From: Jaltomata sinuosa
Taxonomy: Eukaryota > Streptophyta > Magnoliopsida > Solanales > Solanaceae
Reading direction: 5' to 3'
DNA: 64,000 nt
Assembly (NCBI GenBank): GCA_003996215.1
Contig: QJPP01007599.1
Location: forward strand, 496,001-560,000
The position numbers were made by a program, and so were the translations under genes. Below are positions 35,266-46,462 of this stretch, piece by piece; within the stretch, counting starts at the first letter, position 1; each line of letters starts with the position of its first letter. Below the pieces are notes generated by a model. That model worked only from the letters and a program-made list of their open reading frames with translations. It searched no databases and was not told the DNA's origin.

Positions 35266-35994
35266 GTTTTTCAGTTTTACCTAAGTACTGGTTTTGAATA
35301 CATAAAGTTACCTGTTTCAAAACAAAATTCATTAACATCTCTAACGAAGTTTTAAACTTATTAAGACTATTTATCGAGGAATTTTTCAAAATAGGCCTTT
35401 TAGCACTATTCCATTCACTTTTACCACTATTCATCGTCGTCGTCGCCACTGCCGCCCACCACCACTATCAATTACCACTATTAACCAGCCACAACCACCA
35501 TTCTTAACCGCAACTACCCCAATGGCATTCACCACAGTCGGCCATCATCACTATTAGCCACCATTTATAATCACCACCATCAGCCACTGTTATATGTCAC
35601 CATCCACCACTATTATCTATCACTATCATTCACCACAGTTACCAGTTGTCGCCACCAACTACTAATATCTACTACCACCATAGACCACTACTACCAGCCC
35701 CATCACCCAAGCTACTACCCACAACCACCACTATCGGCCACAACCTAACTACCACTGCCAATCAACACCCACAACCACCACTGTTAGCCATCACCATCAT
35801 CAACCCCCATAAAAATTTATTTATCCTATTAGTTTGTTGATATAGTATTCATATAATTAGTACTTTATTTAAATTTTATATTTATTAAATATTAATAAAG
35901 ACAAATTTTATACATTCGGATATTAAGAAAGCAAAAGGTCTTAATCATTTAGTATTCAGATTTTAATACACCTCAACATTCAGATGTGTATTCA
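35266..35994 (+). other. Non-coding DNA with a CCA/CAC-rich block
   Basis: 35420-35815 is a C-rich, G-poor stretch dominated by CCACCA, CACTAT and CAACCACCA words, flanked by very AT-rich DNA. The 64-codon ORF at 35646-35840 inside it is a by-product of the composition. AT-rich DNA with repeated 'attcagat' words surrounds the block. I see no gene; it may be the inside of a non-autonomous DNA transposon. Confidence 0.5.
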
Positions 35995-36013
35995 AATTCA
36001 AATGTCATAATCT

Positions 36014-36246
36014 ATTTTTTGATAACCGTGGTGTTCGGACCAGCTTTCGCACACCTCGACTAAATTCACAGGATACCTGCCACCTCCCACCAACAACAGG
36101 TACCAGGTAACTCTGTCCACCAAGGCTAGAACAGATGGGAAGAATCACCTAGTGTTTTTTGTCTCAGCTGAGATTTGAACCTGAGACCTTAGACCTCATG
36201 GTTCTTTAATCCACTTCATTGACCACTAGACCACACCCTTGGGTGC
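36014..36246 (-). mobile_element. tRNA-derived SINE (TS/SolS type)
   Basis: On the minus strand it opens GGGTGTGGTCTAGTGGTCA (A-box region) followed about 35 bases later by GGTTCAAATCT (B-box). The body has CTTGGTGGACAGAGTTACC and GGGAGGTGGCAGGTATCC and ends CACGGTTATC before a short A-rich tail (36014-36020 as T on plus). It is flanked by AATTCAAATGTCATAATCT (35995-36013) and AATTCAAACGTCATAATCT (36247-36265), a 19-bp duplication with one mismatch. The body agrees with tobacco-type TS SINEs from memory. It is non-coding and depends on LINE machinery. Confidence 0.9.
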
Positions 36247-36265
36247 AATTCAAACGTCATAATCT

Positions 36266-36477
36266 CAGAACATAGTTTAATATTCACATGTATTCAGATT
36301 CCAGGATATTAATCTTAATAAAAACAAACAACGCCTTAAGCCTAGTTAATTAAAAAAGTTAGATACCAAGGCACACAACTCTACCATTAATGCTAACCGT
36401 AAAGGAAACTTACTATTCTCACTTCCTTTTTTATACTTTATGCCCTTTTCATATAATAAAGCTTTGAATTGATCTGC
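36266..36477 (+). other. AT-rich non-coding DNA
   Basis: No gene is seen. The stretch TTAATAAAAACAAACAACGCC near 36312 looks like the end of a MITE, with the SINE target words ('attcagat') on its inner side, but I could not find a matching opposite end. Confidence 0.4.
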
Positions 36478-36499
36478 TTTTTTTTTGTAATTCTATTGT

Positions 36500-37516
36500 T
36501 CTTTTTAAGTAAGGAATTTCATAAAAGGCATCAAGAAGATGCAAATAGTACAAGACAGGATAAGTACAAATAAGAGAATGCTAGCTCTATTACAAAAGGT
36601 CTATTATAAAGTTAAGGAGTTAACATAGTCCATAAAGGTTTCAAAGGGGAGCTACTAGGGGAAAGATTGCTCAAACTACAAAGATTTTCTAAACAACTAG
36701 CCTTGCGGGAGTATCTTACAGATGATATTCCATCAAAACACCTTTTGTTTTTTTCTATCCACACACCCGAATATACAAACTGGGATCATCTTCCAAATTT
36801 TCTTGATGGTTTTACCAACTTTCCATGAACTCCAACTAACCAATGCATCTTTGACATTCTCAGACATGACACTACTGAAACCAAATACTGAGATGAACAT
36901 GTTCCAAATATTTGCAGTTGTTGTAGAACGTAGTCCATGTTGGTTCCAATGGCCTGGTGACACAAATAACACCTATTTTAACAATGCAGAAATTTCTCCT
37001 GCTAAGGTTATCCTAAGTGTGACAAATTTCGTAAGGGGTTGTTTAGCGGAAACAAATCACCTTTGGGGTAGATTTATCTTCCAAGTTAACTTTTCTATCC
37101 AATTGACAACAATTTAATTTCAAGAACAAAGGGATGAAAACCTTGCCTTTATAGAGTATTTGTTATCTTCTTTGCACCCCAAGTGAGCCTGTCTGGTGTT
37201 TGATTATTGATTGGATCTGTCCCTAGTCTTTCTAGTGGACCGAGAAGCTCCTACAGCTCCCAGTCTTGTATATTCCTCCTGAATTGAGGATTCTATGTCT
37301 TATCAACTCTGTCTTGTGAAATGATTGAATGCTGACTAACGGAAATTAAGTAGAGGTAGGATATTCAGCTTGCAATCTCAAATTATTTGAATTTGTCTCC
37401 AAGTGTAAGCCCCAGCCAAGTCTTCCAAGTTAGGCACATCATTAACTGGGTAGATAATACTCTTCAACATGTTAATGTGCAAACCTGAAAGAGCTTCAAG
37501 ATGAGCAATCTCATTA
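36500..37516 (-). pseudogene. LINE E ORF2 end: RT tail and zf-RVT
   Basis: On the minus strand: LEALSGLHINMLKSIIYPVN near 37490, then after internal loss the zinc-binding region NIWNMFISVFGFSSVM, VSWSSWKVGKTIKKIWKMIP and CIFGCVDRKK (36972-36733). This is the usual C-terminus of plant L1 ORF2. The segment between the two blocks is shorter than in LINE B, so part of the RT thumb is deleted. Confidence 0.8.
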
Positions 37517-37928
37517 GGCGTCTGGACATACGATATGGAATTATGATTTCAGATCAACATTTGGACATGCGCCGGTATCATGATTTCAAATCCCAAATTC
37601 TCCGAAAGGCAGGATTTAGGATTCCAAATCATGATTTCAAATTTTTAAAAATGTAAAATTGGACCCCATAAGTTAATATTATATAAAAAAAGACCCATCA
37701 TTTTAATTATGCAAAAGAACACCCATGCTCGGCGTGAAGAGATTGTTTGTACCGTGTGAAAAGATTATATTAAAGAATAACTGGTTACTACTATTGTTAA
37801 TTAACGGATCTTTATAAAATCATGTGTATTTGAAGTTTGTAATGCAAACATTTATTTATAAAAGGAACTTGGAGATATGTGATTTATCAGTGTGGCTTCT
37901 TAGGATATCCGATATCTTGTTTATGAAC

Positions 37929-40900
37929 TGTAATGACCCTTCCGGTTATTTCCACGTATACGTTTTCCATGAATCGTTAGAGCTTGTTGTAGCGGACCCA
38001 AGTCACTTAAGGACAGTCAGGACCGGTATTTCGGTGTCGAGCCCATTTGTTTGGTCGCATTATAAGTTTTGAAGTCAACCAAATCGGCAAAAGTTATCGT
38101 AAGTTCTTTAATAAATTTTCTGAACTTTGGGTAAAATGTCTCAGGGCTTTTCTCTCGATATATAAAGAGTTAGAAGTCTCCCAAAATACCAAATCGAAGG
38201 TCTACGAGTCTAGTTTCCTACGCATAAAACCTCATGTCCAACTGATCTCGGAGTAAAAAGTTATGACTGTTTTACCGCGGACTGTCTGGCAGAAAACGGG
38301 TTGCGAACCGGGTCGCGAACCGGGTCGGGTCAAACTCGATTTAAGCCTCAACTTCACGTTTTAAAACGCCATTTCAGTTCTGAAACAGTGAGAAAACATA
38401 AGGGAGGATTCCGAGAGAGTTCTTGAGTACCAAAATTGTGCGATGGTGAGTTGCAAACTTAATTTAAGAATTTTATTAACATCGCGTGTATTTGAAAATA
38501 TTTTATTTAAAAGTTGATTTGGTAAAAATTATATTATTATTACCTTTTAAAAATATTTTAAAGGTTTATGAAAAATATTTTTGTTACGATATAATTGTAT
38601 TTGTATTTATTTTATAAGGTTTGTATATATTGTAATATTTTAACGAAGATAGTAAATTTAGTTATGTTAAAAGTTATTATTATAATATAGTAGGTTTTAT
38701 TCGAAATAATTTTCTATGAATTATGGTATTTTTAAAAAGTAATATTTATTATACCACGAATTTATGCAATACCCAAATTTATGTATAATGAGGTTGAAAA
38801 GAGAGGGATGGTGTGATACTTCCACGTGGTGGGAAGTGAGAATGTGGTGTCAATATATATCACTGATGAGTGGCACCATTTTGGTCCAATTGATCATTTT
38901 TATTTATTTATTCTAACTAGCAAATATTTTAGCTAGCACTTGGTAGTCGGCTACAGTAGTAATATAGGATTGAACTTTAACAACTTTTGGGGATTCCTTT
39001 TTTTTCTCCCTTGAAAATTTATCTCTCACTTAAAAAGGAAATTGTGGATGAACCATTTTGGCGATTTAGTTAATAATTGATAAACGTCAATTATCTACAT
39101 CAAGTTATTCAAGCCTAAATTCGATTCTGATTTATTTTGGATTTTCTCGAAAGTGGTTCAAGCGTGGACATAATCTTAGCAGCTTGTCATCGGACGACAG
39201 GTAGGTTACGATTTATTTTCCCTAGACTCCGCATATATAGAATAAAATTGTATTAATGGGCATCCTTGGGTTGGTTTATTAGGTTTATTAGGTTGGTACC
39301 ACAGACCTCGACCACTTTATTCATGTCCGCCTTCTTTTGTTCCTCCATTGCTTGTAGTATTTGCCGATATATTTTATTTACGCTTGTGGTCCTGTGAGGC
39401 CTTGTTGACTCTGGAACATAGAAGTTGGGATTTTGGGAATGTCCGCGAGTCCCGGGCATAGAATTATCCTTCTAGGCTGGTTATGCTTGCTGAGTAGATG
39501 TGGGCCTGTGCAGGGTCGATACGTTGATTGTGAGCTGCTGGGCAGCTATTGTGTGTGATCATACAATTTCCATGCATATAAAGAGGTTTTATCCATGTTT
39601 TACTATGGTTTTGGCTTCGGGCCTATTGGCAACATTTTCTAAACCTTGCATGGCCCGGGGGGCCCATTTTTGATGGAAATAATTTGGAAATGGTTTGATT
39701 TAACTTGTGAATTTCCTGGGTAAAAGAAAGTAAAATTATGTTTTAAATCATCAGTTTTACGATTAACGCTAGACTCGGCAGGGCCGGGGTGCTAGTTGAG
39801 TTTTCTTGCTACTTGAGATGATTTTTAGCCTCGATCGGACCGAGCACCTGAGATGACTTTTTACTATTTAGACCCGGTTATTCTCGGGCACTCTTGGAGG
39901 AGTTTTTGAGATATTTTCCTACTACTTTAGTCCTGGATAGGGTCTGGGCATGCATACTCGAGACTGGGTCTCTATCTTGATCCCGAACTTGCTTCCGGAC
40001 GACATGTTTTGATACTGAGTTTTAGTATGGGGTCTGGGACCTCCATAGACCTTGCCATCCGGTCCAGGGGCTACGGGCTGCGTGTGCCGGAGGAGGGGTA
40101 TACGGTGGAGTAGAGGAATACGGGCAGTGTCCTTCCATAGAACCTACCTGCTGGGCCGGATCGGCGCCGGATGAGGTACACACAGAGATACCATTTCACT
40201 TGAGATCTTCATGCATCATATAATTCATTGTTTGAGGCTCCACCCTTATTTGATGTTTGTTGATTGTACGCTCTGATAGTATGGGATGCCGGAGGGTTTG
40301 TTTTCACTTGTTTGTGTTCCTCGGTTATATGGGCGGCCGGGGGACTGTAGGTAGACTTTTGCTATTCACTTACAGAATTATTCTCTATTATTGATAAGTA
40401 TGAGATTGGTTACTGCTAAACTGTTAGTTTCTGGATTTGAGATTGATATGATTAGTTGAGTTTGATTAATGTCTTTGAGCATGCCTATCATTACTCTTTC
40501 TCTCTTCTTCTTACACTTGAGGTTACCGGTATACCGTCCATTTCGTAAACTTATTATGTATACACTGTTATTGCAAGGACCCCAGGTGCGTTATTTCTTA
40601 CTTTCACCTGTGCCTATGGTGTGTATTTTCTGCTTACTAGCCTAACATGCGGTTCGGTTGATTTCCCTCTGGGCTAGTTCCTGTGTACTTTTCATTGAAT
40701 TCTGTGACTGCTTGCTTCTATTCTGTCTATTACTACGCTTTTATCTTATATGTGCCCAGTCGGCCTATGATACCTACTGGGTCCCTTATGCTTCACATTT
40801 GGTGCTCACCCCTACCCCCCTTGCATCTTTGGGTGCAGATCCTAGCGTGGGCCATCGCCGTTAGATCGCTGTGATTCGTGCTTGGAGATCTGTTGGGGAC

Positions 40901-41237
40901 TACTTCAGACTGAGGGTGAGCTCTTGGCGATCAGAGCTTAACTTTAGTTTATCTTTTGCTTCATGTACTCTATTACCATTCAGAGACATCTGTATATATT
41001 GTTTTGGATCATTTTCACTCTACGTATGTAGTTTTGTCTCTATACTATGACACCAGGTCTTGGGGTTTGGTTTAGTTTCCGCATATGTATATATTTATAG
41101 TCCTTTTATCTGTTCTCTTCGTCTTGTTCTCTTATTTGTTAGATAGTAGCCCATTACTAACTGTTCTGGTCTACGGGGATTGGTTCACCTACCGGGGATT
41201 GTAGGTGCAATCATGACCGAGAAATTGGGTCGTGACT
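37929..41237 (+). repeat. 5' LTR of element D
   Basis: 3309 bases, starting TGTAATGACCC and ending GTCGTGACT, where the 3' LTR has GTCGTGACA. A short GC-rich run of 12-base repeats (GCGAACCGGGTC) lies near 38302-38330. A 68-codon antisense ORF at 39253-39459 is present in both LTRs. No other structure was assigned. Confidence 0.92.
39253..39459 (-). other. 68-codon antisense ORF in the 5' LTR of D
   Basis: The ORF starts MPGTRGHSQNPNFYVP and ends NLINLINQPKDAH. It is read on the strand opposite to the element. It recurs at 47786-47992 with one residue changed (Val to Ala). Both copies came from one template at insertion, so their agreement does not show selection. The product is not recognised. 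It could be a captured host fragment or chance. Confidence 0.35.
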
Positions 41238-41240
41238 ACT

Positions 41241-41253
41241 TTGTATCAGAGCT
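41241..41253 (+). other. Primer binding site of element D, one mismatch
   Basis: TTGTATCAGAGCT follows the LTR end, where TGGTATCAGAGC is expected. The second base is changed from G to T. This is the initiator tRNA-Met site. Confidence 0.8.
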
Positions 41254-41449
41254 TTAGGTTCACCGGTGTCATCGATATAGGAGCCAATGTCTAGTAGAGT
41301 CCTGCGGATCAGGGCGGAGACGTCCGTACTCAATCTTTGGGAGGCTACAGTGACATTTTAGGAATTTGACTCTTTCATTGCTTCTGTGTCGTGCGTAGAA
41401 CCCTTGAAGTTTCTGGAAATTTCATTTGTTCTACTTCATCCTTCCGCAG

Positions 41450-42700
41450 ATGGTTCGTACGAGATCATCGGCATCAGGCGGAGATGAGCCTCCCACTCCA
41501 GCGCCAGCTCCAGCGCCAGCACCAGCTCCAGTGCCCACTTCTGTGAAAACTCCAGCCGCAGCTCAGTCTCCAGATATTCGGGGATTACTATTACAACTTT
41601 TGGGTGTGATTGGAGAGCGGCCTTCTGAGGTAGCGCAGACATCCGCTCAGGGGGCAGCCCTGGGTGCACAGAGCTCAGGAGCGCAGCCTGCTATTATGGC
41701 TCCCCGTGCGGAGGTCATTCCGGTTCCATCTGTTGCACAGCCTCTTGCTCCTCGCCCAGTTATGACAGAGATAGAGCAGAAGGCGTCGGGTAGGTTTTTG
41801 AGGTTAGCAACTTCGAGGTTTGCTGGTACTTCTGGACAGGATCCACATGACTTTATTACTACCTGTGAGGAGATGTTGCATCATTTGGGTTTGTTGGAGA
41901 CTCACGGGGTTGGTTATACTACCTAACAGTTGGAGGGCCCAGCAAAGTTATGGTGGAGGGCCCAGGTTGCTTGTAGACCACCATCGTCACCTCCTTTGAC
42001 CTGGTCTGAGTTTTATGAGGCCTTTATGGCCAAGTTCCTACCCCAAAGTGATCGCGAGCATCGCAGGGAGCAGTTTACTCACCTTGTGCAGGGGTCTACG
42101 ACTATCTCGGAGTATGAGACCCATATTCATCAGCTAGCACCGTTCGGAGCTATGATCATTCCTACCGAGGCAGATAAGATTCACAGATTTGTATGGGGTT
42201 TGAGGCCAGAGATCAGGCATCCAGCTGAGATATTGATTGCCAGTGGTCGGTTATTCCAGGCTATTGTAGACTATGCCCGCACTGTGGAGGACTTACAGCG
42301 ACATGATCAGGGGTCCAGAGATAAGAGGCCTCGACATCAGGGTGTCTATAGTGGTTCCAGATATGGTGGTAGAGGTTCTGGCCAGTGCAGCCGGAGTTAT
42401 CAGCCACAGCAGTACCAAGGTCAGTCCAGCCGACCGGTTCAGGCTTCCCTTCAGACTTTCGGTAGTACCCAGTTCGAGCAGGGTCAGAGCAGCCATCAGG
42501 GCTATAGCGGCCAGTCTTCGAGGGGTACAGTTTCTGGGGCATCAGGTTGTGGTGGTCATACGGGATCTACTGGTTCATCTCGACTGAGTAGGCCATCAGG
42601 GGCTTGTTTTACTTGTGGTGCGATGGGTCATTTTGCTAGAGATTGCCCTCAGCAGGGTACAGTTCAGTTGGCCGAGCTTTACGAGCAGTTCAGCCTCCGG
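41450..42700 (+). pseudogene. gag of element D
   Basis: It starts at the ATG at 41450 (MVRTRSSASGGDEPP), just after the leader. A Pro/Ala-rich N-terminus is followed by FLRLATSRFAGTSGQDPHDF. A TAA at 41924-41926 interrupts, then come the gag core (GPAKLWWRAQ, WSEFYEAFMAKFLPQ, REQFTHLVQGSTTISEYE) and a Gln/Ser/Gly-rich linker. The zinc knuckle CFTCGAMGHFARDC lies at 42605-42646. A frameshift between about 42645 and 42690 moves pol to another frame. It would form particles and bind element RNA. Confidence 0.9.
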
Positions 42701-44960
42701 CTAGAGGGGGTGGTCATCAGAGTAGAGGTGGTGCTCCATGTGGCAGAGCAAGTAGTAGGGATGGCGGTCAGGCAGGAGGAGGTCGTCGTCAGTTTTACGC
42801 GGTCCCTAGGAGACCAGAGGTAGAGGCCTCAGATGCTGTGATTACAGGTACGATTTCTGTGTGCCATCAGTCTGCTATGGCTTTATTTGATTCTGGATCC
42901 ACTTGTTCATATGTATTTGCCTACTTTGTGCCTTGTTTGGGGTTGGCTAGTGAGCCATTATCTGTTCCTGTTTCGGTTTTGACCCCAGTAGGAGATTCTT
43001 TAGTGGTGGATCGGATTGTGAGATCCTGTATGTTATCTGTTGGTGATTCAGAGACTTGGGGTGATTGGATGATTCTTTATATGCTAGATTTTGATGTGAT
43101 ACTGGGCATGGACTGGTTATCCCCTCACCGTGTGGTTTTGGATTGTTATGGCAAGACCATTACCATAGATGTGCCCGGTGTATCCCCGATTGTGTGGCAG
43201 GGTTCTGTTAGCCATGCACCATCTGGGATCATCTCTTGTCTTCGAGATAGAAAGTTGATTTCCTGTGGGTGTTTAGCTTATCTAGCATATGTCCGAGATG
43301 TTAGTGCTGACCCTACTTCTCCTGAGTCCGTTCATGTGGTTAGAGACTTCCTCGATGTGTTTCCTACCGACCTGCCAGGCCTTCCACCTGAGAGAGATAT
43401 TGATTTTGCTATTGAGCTAGAGCCGGGCACTAGGCCTATTTCTATTTCTTCTTACCGTATGGCTCCTGCTGAGTTGAGGGAGCTTAAGGAGCAGCTCCAA
43501 GATCTGTTAGCTAAGGGGTTTATTAGACCTAGTGGGTCACCGTGGGGTGCTCCTGTTCTCTTCGTGAAGAAGAAGGATGGGTCGATGCGCATGTGTATTG
43601 ATTATCGGCAGCTGAATAGGGTGACAGTGAAGAATAAGTATCCGATGCCGAGGATTGATGATTTGTTTGACCAGCTTCAGGGTTCAGTCGTGTTTTCGAA
43701 GATTGATTTGAGGTTTGGCTACCATCAGTTGAGGATTAGGGCGGAGGACATCCCTAAGACATCATTCAGGACACGTTATGGCCATTATGAGTTCCTGGTG
43801 ATGTCTTTTGGGTTGACTAATGCCCCCGCAGCCTTTATGAACTTGATGCACAGGGTTCTTGGCCCGTATTTGGACTCATTTGTGATAGTTTTTATAAATG
43901 ACATCTTGGTGTACTCGCGTAGTAGAGATGAGCATGAGTAGCACTTGAGGGTTATACTCCAGACTTTGAGAGATCATCGGCTTTATGCCAAGTTCTCAAA
44001 GTGCGAGTTTTGGCTTGAGTCAGTTGCATTCCTAGGGCACGTGGTGTCTAAGGATGGGATTAGGGTGGATCTGGGAAAGATTTCAGCGGTTTGTGAGTGG
44101 CCTAGACCTACTACTGTTACTGAGGTTCACAGCTTTATTGTGTTAGCAGGTTACTACTGACGGTTCGTTGAGGGATTTTCTTCCATAGCAGCACCCCTGA
44201 CAAGGCTGACTAGGAAGGATGTCCCATTTCAGTGGTCAAACCAGTGTGATGATAGCTTCCATAGGCTTAACGCCTTATTGACTTCAGCTCCGGTTTTGAC
44301 TTTGCCGGTTGAGGGTCAGAGCTTCTCCGTGTATTGTGATGCTTCTGGGGTTGGTCTTGGTTGTGTGTTGATGCAGCAGGGTCGAGTAATAGCATATGCG
44401 TCGAGGAAGTTGAAGGTTCACGAGCGCAACTACCCCACTCATGACTTAGAGTTGGCGGCGGTAGTTTCCGCGCTCAAGATCTGGAGGCATTACCTATATG
44501 GAGTTCACTGTGAGATCTTCACCGATCACCATAGTCTTCAGTATATCACGAGTCAGCGAGAGTTGAACTCGAGACAGAGGAGATGGGTCAAGTTACTGAA
44601 CGACTATGACTTCACCATTCTGTATCATCCGGGCAAGGCAAACGTGGTAGCGGATGCCTTGAGCCGGAAGGCAGTGAGTATGGGTAGTCTAGCTTCCCTT
44701 TAAGTTTCAGAGCGACCATTGGCCTTGGACATCCAGTCCTTGGCTAATCGTCTAGTTAGGCTTGACTTGTCGGATCCTTGCAGAGTTCTCGCCAGTATTG
44801 AGGTTCGTTCTACTTTGATTGATCAGATTCAGAGCCGTCAGTTTGAGGATCAGCAGTTGTGTGACCTTCGTGATCGGGTTGTTCAGGGTGAGACCAGTCG
44901 GGCTACTCTAGATTCAGATGGGGTTCTGAGGTTTGATAGTCGCCTTGTGTTCGAGGATTA
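42643..44960 (+). pseudogene. pol of element D: protease, RT, RNase H
   Basis: Protease: ALFDSGSTCSYV (~42880) with the D-S-G triad and DVILGMDWLSPH (~43093). RT: SYRMAPAELRELKEQL (~43450), KKKDGSMRMCIDYRQLN, YGHYEFLVMSFGLTNAPAAF. The catalytic box reads FINDIL: the first Asp is Asn (AAT at 43897-43899). A TAG at 43939-43941 and a TGA at 44158-44160 replace Gln and Arg codons by C-to-T change. RNase H: FSVYCDASGVGLG (~44330), LELAAVVSALKIWRHYLYG, EIFTDHHSLQY. A TAA ends the frame at 44701-44703, and the N run begins at 44961. Confidence 0.93.
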
Positions 44961-45063
44961 NNNNNNNNNNNNNNNNNNNNNNNNNNNNNNNNNNNNNNNN
45001 NNNNNNNNNNNNNNNNNNNNNNNNNNNNNNNNNNNNNNNNNNNNNNNNNNNNNNNNNNNNNNN
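44961..45063. other. Assembly gap (103 N) with repeated flanks
   Basis: The ~60 bases before the gap (from 44898, CGGGCTACT... to GAGGATTA) recur after it at 45064-45108 in a shorter, error-bearing form (extra T and C, about 18 bases missing). The element continues without loss after the second copy. The two contig ends therefore overlap, and the N run probably represents no missing sequence. Confidence 0.85.
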
Positions 45064-46452
45064 CGGGCTACTTCTGAGGTTTGATAGTCGCCTTTGTGTT
45101 CCGAGGATTAGTGATTTGATTCAGTTGATACTTCATGAGGCACATTACACTAGATACTCCATTCACCCTGGCACAGCAAAGATGTATAAAGACTTGAGGC
45201 AGCTTTACTGGTGGAGTGGTATGAAGCGGGATATAGCAGATTTTGTATCTCGGTGCTTGAACTGTCAGCAGGTTAAGTTCGAGCACATGAGACCTGGTGG
45301 TTTGATGCAGCGACTTCCCATTCCTGAGTGGAAGTGGGAAGGGATTACTATGGACTTCGTTGTTGGTTTGCCTCGTACTTCTCATGGGTTTGATTCCATA
45401 TGGGTGATTGTTGATAGGCTGACTAAGTCAGCACATTTCTTGCTGGTTCAGACTTCTTATGGTGCAGAGGGGTTAGCTCAGATCTACCCTCCGTCGAGAT
45501 GTTTCGGTTGCACCGGGGTCCCAGCTTCTAAGTGCATTTTCAGACCGCTGTGGAACTCAGTTCACATCTCAGTTCTGGAGGGCATTCGAGCGAGATTTGG
45601 GTACAGAGGGTTCATCTTAGTAACCTGCTTTCCAACCCTCAGACAGATGTCCAGTCTGAGAGGACCATTCAGATTCTGGAGGACATGCTTCGGGCCTGTA
45701 TTCTTGACTTTGGAGGTTCTTGGGATCAGTTTGTTCCCTTGGCAGAGTTTGCTTATAATAACAGCTTCCATTCGAGCATTGGCATGGCACCTTTTGAGGC
45801 CTTGTATGGTAGGCGTTGCAGATCGCCGATTGGTTGGTTTGATAGTTTTAGTTCTGGGCCACAGAGCACAGATTTGCTTCGAGATTCCTTAGACCGAGTT
45901 CGAGTGATTCAGGACAGACTTCGGGCAGCTCAGAGCAGGCAGAATAGTTATGCTGATCGTAGGCTTCGTACCTTGGAGTTTAGTGTCGGTGACTTGGTGT
46001 TTCTCCGTGTATCGCCCATGAAGGGCGTGATGAGATTTGGTAGGCGGGGCAAGCTTAGCCCCAGGTACATTGGGCCGTTTGAGATTCTTCAGAGGGTTGG
46101 TAGTGTTGCCTATCAGCTAGCCTTGCCTCAGATGTTTTCAGCTATACATCTTGTATTCCATGTTTTGATGTTGCGTCGGTATGTCTCAGACGAGTCTCAT
46201 GTGTTGCAGTGGGATTCAGTTCAGTTGGATGAGGGTTTAGCCTGTGTTGAGGAGCCGGCAGCTATTTTGGCCAGAGATGTCAGGAGATTGAGGTCTCGAG
46301 AGATCCCGATCGTTAAGGTTTAGTGGAGGCACCGTCCAGTCAAGGAGGCTACCTGGGAGATCGAGAGAGATATGCGGGCCCAGAGTCCGCTGCTGTTTGA
46401 GCCTTCAGGTACCCCCTTGACCTTGACTTTCGAGGACGAAAGTCCTTTTTAG
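45064..46452 (+). pseudogene. Integrase and chromodomain of element D
   Basis: Zinc-binding part: HPGTAKMYKDLRQLYWW and CLNCQQVK (45160-45280). Core: first Asp in TMDFVVGL (~45350). The second lies in a segment near 45541-45590 broken by a 2-base insertion that shifts the frame. The Glu lies in VQSERTIQILEDM (~45653). NNSFHSSIGMAPFEALYGRRCRSP (in part) and GKLSPRYIGPFEIL follow. The C-terminal chromodomain contains PAAILARDVRRLRSREIPIVKV, a TAG at 46321-46323 replacing Gln, then WRHRPVKEATWE. Chromodomains are thought to steer integration to marked chromatin. Confidence 0.9.
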
Positions 46453-46462
46453 TGGTGGATGA
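46451..46462 (+). other. Polypurine tract of element D
   Basis: AGTGGTGGATGA lies directly before the 3' LTR start TGTAATGACCC. It is a G-rich, imperfect purine run, as is common in Tekay elements. Confidence 0.65.

Noticed and set aside
36021..36246. Host tRNA gene
   Set aside because: The A and B boxes belong to a SINE: the body is longer than a tRNA, there is an A-rich tail, and a 19-bp target duplication flanks it.
38047..38256. 69-codon ORF repeated at 46581-46790
   Set aside because: It lies at the start of both LTRs of element D in untranslated sequence; agreement is due to LTR replication and no domain is seen.
42261..42587. ORFs of 93 and 104 codons overlapping gag of element D
   Set aside because: Other-frame shadows of the real gag frame.
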